Positions 1-7,053 of a stretch of 32,706 bases of DNA are shown in pieces. This stretch comes from Propionivibrio sp. (GTDB taxonomy: Bacteria; Pseudomonadota; Gammaproteobacteria; Burkholderiales; Rhodocyclaceae), in assembly GCF_016790145.1 (NCBI RefSeq), contig NZ_JAEUOI010000091.1, positions 1-32,706 on the forward strand. Reading direction: 5' to 3'. Numbering within the stretch: position 1 is the stretch's first letter; each line of letters starts with the position of its first letter. A program made the position numbers and the translations under genes. The notes under the pieces were generated by a model. That model was given only the letters and a program-made list of their open reading frames with translations. It did not search any database and was not told the origin of the DNA.

Positions 1-26
1 TTAATTTTTTCACAGCCTCTGAGATT

Positions 27-266
27 TCATTTGCCGCATGAGGCGCCGTCGGCGCGTTTCATTCCGAGCTTGACCATGATCAATTCGGCCGGACAAAAAC
101 GGGTGAAGCCGCTCTGCAACAGATTGGCGCCGACAAAGGCCGTGAACCACAGGAAGTTCTTCGAGATGAAGAGCGGGCTGCCTTCGACGCCGAGGGCGAG
201 TGAGATCAGGATGAAAGCGCCGGCCATGATGCGGATGGCGCGCTCGGTAGTAAATGTATTCGTCAT
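27..266 (-). CDS. DUF2892 (YgaP-type) small inner-membrane protein
   Basis: A 79-residue protein with two hydrophobic stretches (about residues 12-28 and 37-53) and a C-terminal CPAELIMVKLGMKR segment. This is the pattern of DUF2892 proteins and of the membrane half of the rhodanese YgaP. No rhodanese domain is attached. Its ATG (264-266) overlaps the stop of the RND pump gene by four bases, so the two are probably translationally coupled and this is the third gene of the efflux operon. In other bacteria DUF2892 proteins travel with sulfide- or persulfide-handling genes. The biochemical role is unknown. Family call is firm; function is not. Confidence 0.85.
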   Translation of the reverse strand: MTNTFTTERAIRIMAGAFILISLALGVEGSPLFISKNFLWFTAFVGANLLQSGFTRFCPAELIMVKLGMKRADGASCGK

Positions 267-3200
267 GCGATGTGCTCCTTATGAAAGGCGGCGAAATAAA
301 GCACCGGGATGACCACCAGCGTGAGCAGGGTGGACACGAAGATGCCGAAGATCAGGCTGATCGCCAGCCCGTTGAAAATCGGGTCGTCGAGAATGAACAG
401 TGCGCCGAGCATGGCCGCCAGACCGGTCAGCGCGATCGGCTTGGCGCGCACGGCAGCGGACTGGATGATGGCTTCGCTGAATTCCATTCCCTCCGCCACC
501 TGCTGGCGGATGAAATCGACCAGCAGGATCGAGTTGCGCACGATGATGCCGGCTAGCGCGATCATGCCGATCATCGACGTCGCGGTGTATTGCGAACCGA
601 GCAAGGCATGGCCGGGCATGACGCCGATGATGGTCAGCGGGATCGGCGCCATGATGATCAGCGGCACCAGATAGCTCTTGAAGTGCGCCACCACCAGCAG
701 GTAGATGAGGATCAGGCCGACGGCGTAGGCAATGCCCATGTCACGGAAGGTTTCATAGGTGACCTGCCATTCGCCGTCCCACTTGATGCTGTAGCCGGCG
801 TAGGGGTCGGCCGGCTGGCGGATGAACCACTCGCCGAGGGTGCCGCCGGCATTTTCCACACTGTCCAGCGATTTGCCGGCAATCTCGCCGCGCGCAGCGA
901 ACATCCCGTAGAGCGGCGAATCGAGCTTGCCGCCCATGTCGCCGTAGACATAAACCACGGGCAACAGATCCTTGTGATAAATCGTCTTTTCGCGCGGCTG
1001 TTCACGCACCTCGACCACTTCGGAAACCGGCACCAGAACCCCTTCGCGCGAGCGTACCTTGAGCTTGAGCAGGGCATCGAGCGAGCTTTGCCTTTCGGCC
1101 GGCAGCGTTACGCGCACCGGCACTTCGAATTTTGAATCGGCGTTATGCACCGGCGTGACATCCTCGCCGGCCAGGCCCATGCGTACGACCTCGACGATAT
1201 CGCTCTGCGCTACACCCAGCAGCGCGGCCTTGCTTTGCAGGACGTGCAGCACGGTCTTTTTGGCATCCGCTTGTATCGAATCGTCGATGGCGACGAGGTC
1301 GGGGGTTTTCTCCAGAACCTTGCGCACTTCCCTGGCCACCGCAATCTGGCCCCTGTAGTCCGGCCCATAAACTTCGGCGACGATCGGCGACATCACCGGC
1401 GGCCCCGGCGGCACTTCGACGACTTTGGCGTTGCCACCCGCCTTGCGGCCGATCGCTTCAACGGCATCACGGACAGAGATGGCGATCTCGTGGCTCTTGC
1501 GCGAACGTTGATGCTTGTCAGCCAGGTTCACCTGAATGTCGCCCGACTCCGGCGCGCTCCTCAGGTAGTACTGACGCACCAGCCCGTTGAAGTTGATCGG
1601 GCTGGCCGTTCCGGCATAGGCCTGGTAGTCGGTGACTTCCGGCACCCTGGCAACCTCGGCGCCGATCTCGCGCAACACTCGCGCCGTTTCCTCAAGCGGC
1701 GTACCGACCGGCATGTCGAGAACGATCTGGAACTCGCTCTTGTTGTCGAAAGGCAGCATCTTGAGCACGACCAGCTTGACCACGGCCAGCGCGACCGAGC
1801 CAAGGATCAGCAGGAGGATGACCAGCAACAGCTTCTTGCGCGCCGCACCACCGGTGCGCGGAGCGAGGAAGGGGGAAAGCAAACGCCTGAACAACTTTTC
1901 CAGTTTCCCGCTCTTCTCGGTGCTCTCTGTGACCTCCGTGTTCAATGATCTTGCTTTGCTTTTCATCAGCCGTGCCGCCAGCCACGGCGTCACGACAAAA
2001 GCCACCGCCAGCGAGATGAGCATGCCCATCGACGAGTTGATCGGGATCGGGCTCATGTACGGCCCCATCAGGCCGCTGACGAAAGCCATCGGCAGCAGCG
2101 CGGCGATCACCGTGAAGGTGGCGAGGATGGTCGGCCCGCCGACTTCATCGACCGCCTGCGGAATGATTTCAAGCAACGGCTTGCCCGGATGCAGCGTCTG
2201 CCAGCGGTGGATATTCTCAACTACGACAATGGCATCATCGACCAGAATGCCGATCGAGAAGATCAACGCAAACAGCGAGACGCGGTTCAGCGTAAAGCCC
2301 CAGGCCCACGAGGCGAACAGCGTTGCGGCGAGCGTCAGCGTCACCGCCACACCGACGATCAGCGCCTCGCGCCTGCCGAGCGCAAAGAAGACCAGGAGGA
2401 CGACGAAGGCGGTGGCGAAGATCAGTTTGCCGATCAGTTTCTGCGCCTTGTCGGTCGCCGTTTCACCGTAGTTGCGCGTCACCGTGACTTCGACGCCCTC
2501 GGGGATCAGCGTACCCTTCAGCGATTCGATACGGGCGATTACGCCATTGGCGACATCGGCGGCATTGACTCCGGGTTTCTTGGATATCTGAATGGTGACT
2601 GCCGGAAACTCGCCGCCCTTGTTGCCGATCCAGACGTACCTGGCGGGTTGATCCGGCCCATCCTCGACGCGCGCCACGTCGCCCATGAACACCGGCTTGC
2701 GGTTCCTGGCGTCGCCACGAACAGCGACCACCAGTTGCCGCACGTCGGCGGCCGACTCAAGATAGGTACCGGTCTGCACCAGCACCTCGCGGTTGCCGGC
2801 GACCAGACTGCCGGACGATTGCAGCGCATTGCCGACCTTGAGCGCCGCCGAAAGATCCTGCGGCGTCACGCCGAAGGCGTTCATGCGCTCGCTGTCCATG
2901 ACGACGCGGATGACATGATCCGGTCCGCCCAGCGTCGTTATGTCGCGTGTCCCCTTGATACGTTTCAACTCGGTTTCAGCCGCACGCGCCACCTGCTGCA
3001 AATCAAAAGCCGAACGATTGACATCGGCGGTCCAGAAGGTCAGCGCGACGATGGGTACATCGTCGATTCCCTTCGGCTTGATGATCGGCTCCAGCACGCC
3101 CAGATTCGGCGGCAGCCAGTCGCGATGCGAATGAACGGTATCGTACAGGCGCAGGATCGCGTCGTTGTATTTGACACCGACCTCGAACTGCACGGTGATT

Positions 3201-3478
3201 ATCGCCATGCCGGGACGCGAAACGGAATACACATGCTCGACGCCCGACATGCGCGAGAACACCTGTTCGGCCGGTGTGGCAATGAGGTTCTCGACATCCT
3301 TGGCCGACGCCCCAGGGAAGGGCACGATGACGTTGGCCATGGTGACATCGATCTGCGGCTCCTCTTCGCGCGGGGTAACCAGTGTGGCGAACAGGCCCAT
3401 CAGCAGCGCGACCAGCGCCAGCAAGGGCGTCATCTGCGAGGACTGGAAGTAGCGGGCGATGCGGCCTGAAATCCCCAT
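263..3478 (-). CDS. RND efflux transporter, inner-membrane pump subunit
   Basis: A 1071-residue AcrB/MexB-superfamily pump, of normal full length. The first membrane helix lies near residues 16-34. Two large periplasmic loops and two blocks of membrane helices follow. The helix-4 proton-relay motif GILVDDAIVVVENI has the paired aspartates at residues 414-415. The second half repeats the fold, with a closing helix block near residue 900 onward. By family knowledge it uses the proton gradient to move substrates from membrane or periplasm to an outer-membrane channel. Its start follows the adaptor stop by 3 bases and its stop overlaps the DUF2892 start, so it is the middle gene of a three-gene operon. 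No outer-membrane factor is visible; it may lie beyond the left edge. Substrate cannot be read from sequence. Confidence 0.95.
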   Translation of the reverse strand: MGISGRIARYFQSSQMTPLLALVALLMGLFATLVTPREEEPQIDVTMANVIVPFPGASAKDVENLIATPAEQVFSRMSGVEHVYSVSRPGMAIITVQFEVGVKYNDAILRLYDTVHSHRDWLPPNLGVLEPIIKPKGIDDVPIVALTFWTADVNRSAFDLQQVARAAETELKRIKGTRDITTLGGPDHVIRVVMDSERMNAFGVTPQDLSAALKVGNALQSSGSLVAGNREVLVQTGTYLESAADVRQLVVAVRGDARNRKPVFMGDVARVEDGPDQPARYVWIGNKGGEFPAVTIQISKKPGVNAADVANGVIARIESLKGTLIPEGVEVTVTRNYGETATDKAQKLIGKLIFATAFVVLLVFFALGRREALIVGVAVTLTLAATLFASWAWGFTLNRVSLFALIFSIGILVDDAIVVVENIHRWQTLHPGKPLLEIIPQAVDEVGGPTILATFTVIAALLPMAFVSGLMGPYMSPIPINSSMGMLISLAVAFVVTPWLAARLMKSKARSLNTEVTESTEKSGKLEKLFRRLLSPFLAPRTGGAARKKLLLVILLLILGSVALAVVKLVVLKMLPFDNKSEFQIVLDMPVGTPLEETARVLREIGAEVARVPEVTDYQAYAGTASPINFNGLVRQYYLRSAPESGDIQVNLADKHQRSRKSHEIAISVRDAVEAIGRKAGGNAKVVEVPPGPPVMSPIVAEVYGPDYRGQIAVAREVRKVLEKTPDLVAIDDSIQADAKKTVLHVLQSKAALLGVAQSDIVEVVRMGLAGEDVTPVHNADSKFEVPVRVTLPAERQSSLDALLKLKVRSREGVLVPVSEVVEVREQPREKTIYHKDLLPVVYVYGDMGGKLDSPLYGMFAARGEIAGKSLDSVENAGGTLGEWFIRQPADPYAGYSIKWDGEWQVTYETFRDMGIAYAVGLILIYLLVVAHFKSYLVPLIIMAPIPLTIIGVMPGHALLGSQYTATSMIGMIALAGIIVRNSILLVDFIRQQVAEGMEFSEAIIQSAAVRAKPIALTGLAAMLGALFILDDPIFNGLAISLIFGIFVSTLLTLVVIPVLYFAAFHKEHIA

Positions 3479-3481
3479 CGC

Positions 3482-4504
3482 CTAGTTACCGCCCGGATGT
3501 GCCGACTTGAGGGCAATCGCCGCCTTCACCGGATCGAGCACGACACGCTCGCCGGCCGTCAAGCCGGCCAGCACCTCGATCTCGCCACCCGCCAATAGCT
3601 CGCCAAGGCGCAACTGGCGCAGCGACAGACGGCCCTGCTCGTTCTGCACGTAGACTGCCGCCACTTCACCACGGCGCACAAGCGCAGTGGCAGGGACGGT
3701 CATGCGCTGCGCGCGACCGACGACAAAATGCACGCGGGCAAACATGCCGGGGATCACCCCCTTGAGGTCAGCCGGCAAGCCCACGCGCACCTGCGAGACG
3801 TGCGTCGCCACATCGGCCGTCGGCAACAGCGTTACCGCTGTCGCATCGGCCCAGCGTCCCAGCTCGGGGAACTCGACCCTGGCCTGCTTCACCGCACGCA
3901 TCTGCGGCAACTGATACTGCGGAATACTGGCCGTCACGCGCAAGCCGTCCGGATCGTAGATCGTCAGCAAGGCGCGGCCCGGCGCGGCCGTTTCTCCCTG
4001 TTCGATCAGGCGCTGGGCGACGATCCCGGAAATTGGCGCGCTCACACTGGCATAACCCAGACTGACACTGGCCTGCCCGTGCGCCGCCTGCGCCGCCTCG
4101 AAGTCAGCCCTGGCCTTGTCCAGCGCAGCCGCGCTGATGAAATTCTGCTGGCGCAGATTCTTCAGGCGTTCGTAATTGGCTTTGGCATTGATGAATTGCG
4201 CCGAGGCACCGGCCGCCACTTCGCTCGCCTCGCGCGCGTCGATGCGCAGCAGCAGTTCGCCCTTCTTTACCGACTGCCCGGCATCGACCCGCATCTCGGT
4301 CACACGCCCGGAGACCTGCGAGGTCAGGGTGGTCTGGACCAGCGCCTCGACAGTCGCCTCGACCGGCAGCGTCAAATCGACCGGATGGGGTTGCACCACG
4401 ACACTCGGCAATGCTTGTGCCCACACGCAGGGGGGCGTCGCCAGCGCCATCAGCAAGGCGAGTATGGGGAAAGAAAAGCGGAGAGAATGATTTTTCATGT
4501 GCAT
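3482..4504 (-). CDS. RND efflux periplasmic adaptor (membrane fusion protein)
   Basis: A 340-residue HlyD/AcrA-type adaptor. It has a signal peptide (hydrophobic core LALLMALATPPCVWA, cleavage near residue 28-30). The first lipoyl half-motif follows (SGRVTEMRVDAGQSVKKGELL, about residues 67-86), then a short helical hairpin, the second lipoyl half (SAPISGIVAQRLIEQGE) and a beta-barrel domain (about 190-330). It bridges the inner-membrane pump to an outer-membrane channel. It is the first gene of the operon, 3 bases before the pump gene. Two in-frame ATGs (4504 and 4498) are possible and neither has a clear Shine-Dalgarno. The first lies inside a palindromic operator, so the mRNA may be nearly leaderless or the second ATG may be used. 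Confidence 0.93.
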   Translation of the reverse strand: MHMKNHSLRFSFPILALLMALATPPCVWAQALPSVVVQPHPVDLTLPVEATVEALVQTTLTSQVSGRVTEMRVDAGQSVKKGELLLRIDAREASEVAAGASAQFINAKANYERLKNLRQQNFISAAALDKARADFEAAQAAHGQASVSLGYASVSAPISGIVAQRLIEQGETAAPGRALLTIYDPDGLRVTASIPQYQLPQMRAVKQARVEFPELGRWADATAVTLLPTADVATHVSQVRVGLPADLKGVIPGMFARVHFVVGRAQRMTVPATALVRRGEVAAVYVQNEQGRLSLRQLRLGELLAGGEIEVLAGLTAGERVVLDPVKAAIALKSAHPGGN

Positions 4505-4518
4505 TAGAGTATTCTAAT
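4503..4518. promoter_or_regulatory. Perfect dyad, probable ArsR-family (BigR/SqrR/YgaV-like) operator
   Basis: ATTAGAGTATTCTAAT: arms ATTAGA and TCTAAT are perfect inverted repeats around GTAT. It sits directly on the first ATG of the adaptor gene. AT-rich ATTAG/CTAAT dyads are typical targets of persulfide-sensing ArsR repressors, and E. coli YgaV controls a DUF2892-containing protein. On the minus strand TTGTGC (4536-4531) and TACTCT 17 bases later could be weak promoter boxes, placing the dyad over promoter and start. The regulator gene is not in the window; its identity is inferred. Confidence 0.55.
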
Positions 4519-4591
4519 ACTGCGAAAAGCACAAGTACCCTCTGCTCCAGGGACGCGGTAAATTTGTTCTGGCGTTCACCCATAGCAATAG

Positions 4592-4694
4592 CGTCATTCC
4601 GGGCTTGACCAGGAATCCAGTTCGTTTATCAAACATTTCATTTACATCTTGATCAGATGAACGAATCTGGATTCCGGCTTGCGCCGGAATGACC
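4592..4694. repeat. Dispersed REP/MITE-like palindromic repeat, copy 1
   Basis: A ~103 bp imperfect palindrome. GTCATTCCGG (4593-4602) is matched by CCGGAATGAC (4684-4693), and GGAATCCAG by CTGGATTCC further in. The centre is AT-rich. Related copies with the same CATTCCGG...GGAATCCAG signature lie at 29523-29617 and 31213-31282. It separates the efflux operon from the toxin-antitoxin cluster. No transposase is seen, so it is a non-autonomous repeat. Confidence 0.75.
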
Positions 4695-4812
4695 GTATTT
4701 CACTCAGTGAGCAGGCGCCGGAGTCATGCAGCAAAATTGTTCTCGATAACAAATTTCGGCGCACAAGCCATGGAACGTTACTATTCCGTCTATTCCCCTC
4801 CGGAGATCAGTC

Positions 4813-5022
4813 ATGAACTTCAGTATCGAGTGCGAGGAAGAGGTTGATGGCCGCTGGATCGCTGAGGTTCCTCAGCTTCCTGGTGTCCTGTGTTACGGCA
4901 AGACTGCCGATGACGCCATGGCAAAGGCAGAAGTGCTTGCCGTTCGCGTCATGGCCGACCGCCTTGAGCAAAACGAGTCGCGTCCCGTCGAGATCAATAT
5001 CTCCCTTCCCCTCGCCGCATGA
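4813..5022 (+). CDS. HicB-type antitoxin-like protein (DUF1902/UPF0150 fold), orphan
   Basis: A 69-residue protein with the N-terminal partial RNase-H-like fold of HicB antitoxins: an opening beta strand, a WIAEVPQLPGVLCYGKTADDAMAKAE core, then a helix. The start is set by GGAG about 8 bases upstream of the ATG. HicB antitoxins bind and block the HicA mRNA-cleaving toxin. The reading frame overlaps the next ATG as ATGA, the usual arrangement with a downstream hicA, but that partner breaks off after about seven codons (see 5019-5144). The antitoxin is therefore an orphan here unless it pairs with a toxin elsewhere. Confidence 0.75.
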   Translation: MNFSIECEEEVDGRWIAEVPQLPGVLCYGKTADDAMAKAEVLAVRVMADRLEQNESRPVEINISLPLAA

Positions 5023-5144
5023 GTCACTGGCCGTCCAGTGCCATTGGGGTCATTATTTCTTTGGGCGTCAGGTTTGAGGCTCGCGGTATACTGAGGAGTC
5101 TTTCCAATAAGGAGCGCCATCATGCAATTGACGGCTGTATTTGA
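5019..5144 (+). pseudogene. Remnant of hicA toxin start, truncated after ~7 codons
   Basis: The ATG overlaps the stop of the upstream HicB-type gene as ATGA. The first codons read MSHWPSS, which from memory is close to the start of HicA/YcfA toxins that accompany DUF1902-type antitoxins. From 5038 the frame reads unrelated sequence (AIGVIISLG...) to a stop at 5142-5144, overlapping the next gene. The break coincides with a 15-mer, GTGCCATTGGGGTCA, that recurs inverted at 12976-12990. The toxin body with its catalytic His is missing, so it cannot be active. The identification rests on seven residues plus position. Confidence 0.5.
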
Positions 5145-5340
5145 AGAAGTTCCTGAGGGGTACATTGGCTTCGTCGAAGAGTTGCCGGGTGCGAATACGC
5201 AGGGCGCCACTCTCGCTGAGGCACGAGCCAATCTTTCCGAGGCAGTTGAAATGGTTCTTGAAGCCAATCGCGCCCTCGCTGAAGAGTCAATGCTAGGACA
5301 TACAGTGATACGTGAGACTCTCCTACTCTCGCCTCAATGA
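5122..5340 (+). CDS. hicB: HicB family antitoxin
   Basis: A 72-residue HicB antitoxin of normal length for the small class. The N-terminal strands MQLTAVFEEVPEGYIGFVEE are followed by the conserved LPGANTQGATLAEARANL segment and a C-terminal helix. AAGGAG lies 7-8 bases upstream and fixes the start. The stop overlaps the ATG of a hicA gene (ATGA), the reverse of the classical E. coli order but common in this subfamily. That hicA carries an in-frame stop, so the antitoxin has probably outlived its toxin. HicB proteins without DNA-binding tails mainly neutralise HicA by direct binding. Confidence 0.85.
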   Translation: MQLTAVFEEVPEGYIGFVEELPGANTQGATLAEARANLSEAVEMVLEANRALAEESMLGHTVIRETLLLSPQ

Positions 5341-5522
5341 AACGCATCGACCTCGTCCGGCATCTCGAAAGATACGGATGACAGCTTCTTCGAGAAGGCG
5401 GCAGCCATTCGGTTTACGTAAACCGGGCGACTCGGAAATCCTCGGCTGTCCCCCGCCACCGCGAGATCAACGATTTTCTCTCTCGCAAGATTTGTCGCGA
5501 TCTCGAAATCCCTGCACCCTGA
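5337..5522 (+). pseudogene. hicA: hicA toxin gene with an in-frame TGA at codon 15
   Basis: Read from the ATG that overlaps the hicB stop, the frame gives MKRIDLVRHLERYG, then TGA (5379-5381), then LLREGGSHSVYVNRATRKSS and ...VPRHREINDFLSRKICRDLEIPAP before its own stop. This is an otherwise complete ~61-codon HicA with the catalytic His in GGSHSVY. Relatives I recall carry Cys at the stopped codon (HGCELL), so a single TGC-to-TGA change explains it. Downstream of the stop there is no convincing restart, so the toxin is predicted dead. Readthrough or a sequencing error are the alternatives. Confidence 0.8.
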
Positions 5523-5527
5523 CGCCC

Positions 5528-5671
5528 AACCCGATCCCTGGCAATCAACTGGAAGCATTAAAAGGAAAGCGCAAGGGGCAACACAGCATTCGCATCAACG
5601 ATCAGTGGCGTGTGTGCTTTGTTTGGTCTGCTGAAGGCCCGAAGAACGTGGAGATCGTCGATTACCACTGA
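5528..5671 (+). pseudogene. higB: 5'-truncated higB toxin (RelE/ParE superfamily)
   Basis: The frame reading PGNQLEALKGKRKGQHSIR, then INDQWRVCFVW, and ending VEIVDYH is the C-terminal half of HigB ribosome-dependent mRNA interferases. The N-terminal ~50 residues are absent. The sequence upstream in this frame is the hicA gene read out of frame, so any ORF spanning both is an artefact. The remnant starts about 6-9 bases after the hicA stop and lies 12 bases before higA, the usual higBA order. It keeps several active-site-region residues of HigB but lacks half the fold and is probably inactive. Confidence 0.8.
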
Positions 5672-5683
5672 AGGAGTTTTGAC

Positions 5684-5983
5684 ATGCGTACTGTTCCCCC
5701 TGTTTCTCCCGGCCAAATGCTGGATGAAGAGTTCCTGAAGCCGCTTGGCTTGACGAAATACCGCCTGGCCAAGGACATCGGCGTACCCCCGCAACGAATC
5801 GGGGATATCGTTGCAGGCAAGCGGGCCATCACTGCAGACACAGACCTGCGGCTGTGCCGGTACTTTGGGCTCAGCGATGGATGGTGGCTTCGCGGGCAGG
5901 CCAACTACGACACCGCGATCGCGCGCGAAAACATGGGTGAAGTCCTCTCGCGTATTACCCGTTGTCAATTGTTGACCGCCTGA
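5684..5983 (+). CDS. higA: HigA family antitoxin, XRE-type DNA-binding protein
   Basis: A 99-residue antitoxin. A helix-turn-helix runs from about residue 20 to 60 (LTKYRLAKDIGVPPQRIGDI, then VAGKRAITADTDLRL) and the usual YFGLSDGWWLRGQANYD segment follows. GAAGGAG lies upstream of the ATG. HigA represses its own operon and neutralises HigB; here the HigB partner is truncated, so HigA may only act as a regulator. The last residues (TRCQLLTA) differ from the usual A/E-rich tail and lie in a 47 bp segment repeated at 6998-7042, suggesting that the native 3' end was replaced by a recombination event. Confidence 0.88.
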   Translation: MRTVPPVSPGQMLDEEFLKPLGLTKYRLAKDIGVPPQRIGDIVAGKRAITADTDLRLCRYFGLSDGWWLRGQANYDTAIARENMGEVLSRITRCQLLTA

Positions 5984-5992
5984 GCGAAGTCC
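5946..5992. repeat. Imperfect direct repeat, left copy (pairs with 6998-7042)
   Basis: About 47 bp covering the end of higA. The core TTGTCAATTG(T/C)TGACCGCCTG and GCGAAGTCC are shared with 6998-7042. In one frame both copies read PLSI(V/A)DRL(S/C)EV, which suggests a short coding fragment as origin. The two copies bracket the AT-rich 6.0-7.0 kb segment. Confidence 0.7.
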
Positions 5993-6003
5993 GTGCTGAT
6001 ACT

Positions 6004-6130
6004 GGGGTCGAAACCTTCGTTCCAGTGGTCGCTGCGCGGTGAAGCCGCGCACCGCACCTGAACTCACGCCCTGAGGTCGTCTGTCAAGACCCAAAAATCA
6101 GGGCACCAATTATCAAATGACTTCGACCCC
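6004..6130. repeat. MITE-like element with GGGGTCGAA inverted ends
   Basis: GGGGTCGAA at 6004-6012 is the exact inverse of TTCGACCCC at 6122-6130. Inside is a perfect 7 bp stem-loop, TGCGCGG-TGAAG-CCGCGCA (6033-6051). It fills most of the higA to lipoprotein gap, with no open frame recognised. It could be a small non-autonomous element or a structured transcript. Only the inverted ends and stem are directly seen. Confidence 0.45.
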
Positions 6131-6229
6131 TTGAATACGTTAATACTGCAAGAGGCTCTTTTAATATCGATTTAGGTTGGATTTAGGCGAACGGGAAGCG
6201 GCGAATGACTTTGAATTGAGGGGAATAGC

Positions 6230-6895
6230 TTGAGGGGAGAGAAGAGCGGTTTTGATGTGGATGCAAAAGGGGAGGTCGTTGGTAATCATAGCCTGTCGCC
6301 AGTTGTTCCTATTGCGGTTTTACTGTTGGCTGGTGTCATGATGATGTCTGCCGGGTGCTCTTCTGCCATAGAGAGAGAGCCTGTCATCACCGTGCAACAG
6401 AATTCGGCGACAAATAGTCAGGTAACAGAAGGAGTTCAGTTCCTAAGAACTCTGCATGAACTCATCTTGAACCCGCAGATGACCCCTGAAAAGATCACAG
6501 CAGCATTTGGTTGGTCAGTTCTCAAGCAAAGCGTAGATACGCTAGGCCGCCGCCACACCGATTTCGACCTTTATGTAAAACCGGTTTGGGGTAGTAAGCC
6601 AACACTTACCGAAAGAGATGGTAAAACGAGATTTAATATACCGCTTTAAAGCGTCACATGCATTCTTAGCGAAGAGGTTATTGCTGAGTTTGGCAGCAAG
6701 TTTAAACCCATTATTCTTAACATTGACGGTCTCACTGGCGAAAGTATTCATTATGAAATCGTTGAACGAAATTTAAACTTGTTTATATACGGCCCTCGCT
6801 ATGAGATTAGCAGCCCAGTCAAGGTTGTGATTGGTTTTACGTACGTCTACTCAGAGTGTTTAGAAAACATTTCCATAGGCCATCCCTCATATTGA
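6230..6895 (+). pseudogene. Lipoprotein gene interrupted by an in-frame TAA
   Basis: From a TTG start (6230, preceded by GAGGGG) the frame encodes a lipoprotein signal (VVPIAVLLLAGVMMMSAGC, lipobox SAGC) and about 110 further residues to TAA at 6647-6649. The same frame then stays open for another 80 codons (LSEEVIAEFGSKFKPIILNI ... SIGHPSY) to TGA at 6893-6895, with protein-like composition. I read this as one ~220-codon gene split by a nonsense mutation, perhaps AAA to TAA. The part before the stop alone is 139 residues. The gene is noticeably richer in A+T than its neighbours, a sign of transfer. No family recognised. If the stop is real, a truncated lipoprotein could still be made. Confidence 0.6.
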
Positions 6896-6909
6896 TGAAA
6901 GGTTTACCC

Positions 6910-7053
6910 ATGTCTACCCCTGACTACACGCCCATAGATGCGAACGCTCCTTCCCTGGCAAAAGCGAAGAACGTTGTCGACAACGCCCCTGTAATAGTCT
7001 CGTATCATCCTTTGTCAATTGCTGACCGCCTGTGCGAAGTCCTTAGTCCGTAG
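6910..7053 (+). CDS. Small hypothetical protein (47 aa)
   Basis: A short frame, MSTPDYTPIDANAPSLAKAK to CEVLSP, with GAAAGG about 8 bases upstream of the ATG. It is not recognised. Its C-terminal third lies in the direct repeat shared with the end of higA, and the stop comes from the start of the next repeat (GTAGG...). It is therefore probably a fragment of a longer gene cut by recombination. It has no signal peptide or membrane segment. Low confidence that it is a functional gene. Confidence 0.3.
   Translation: MSTPDYTPIDANAPSLAKAKNVVDNAPVIVSYHPLSIADRLCEVLSP
6998..7042. repeat. Imperfect direct repeat, right copy (pairs with 5946-5992)
   Basis: About 45 bp matching the end of higA, with the core TTGTCAATTGCTGACCGCCTG followed by a shared GCGAAGTCC. 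It ends seven bases before the large 7049-7275 repeat, so three repeat boundaries meet here. Confidence 0.7.

Noticed and set aside
1-26. Possible start of another minus-strand gene (GTGAAAAAATTA, reading M-K-K-L)
   Set aside because: Only four codons are inside the window and the AGAGG upstream is too close to serve as a normal ribosome site.
2189-3469. Long plus-strand open frame of 426 codons opposite the RND pump
   Set aside because: It is the antisense shadow of a firmly identified pump gene and is rich in Arg, His and Gln with no domain.
5312-5671. 119-codon frame that appears to be one protein
   Set aside because: Its first half is hicA read out of frame; only the last ~47 codons are HigB. 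It is a chance fusion, not a gene.
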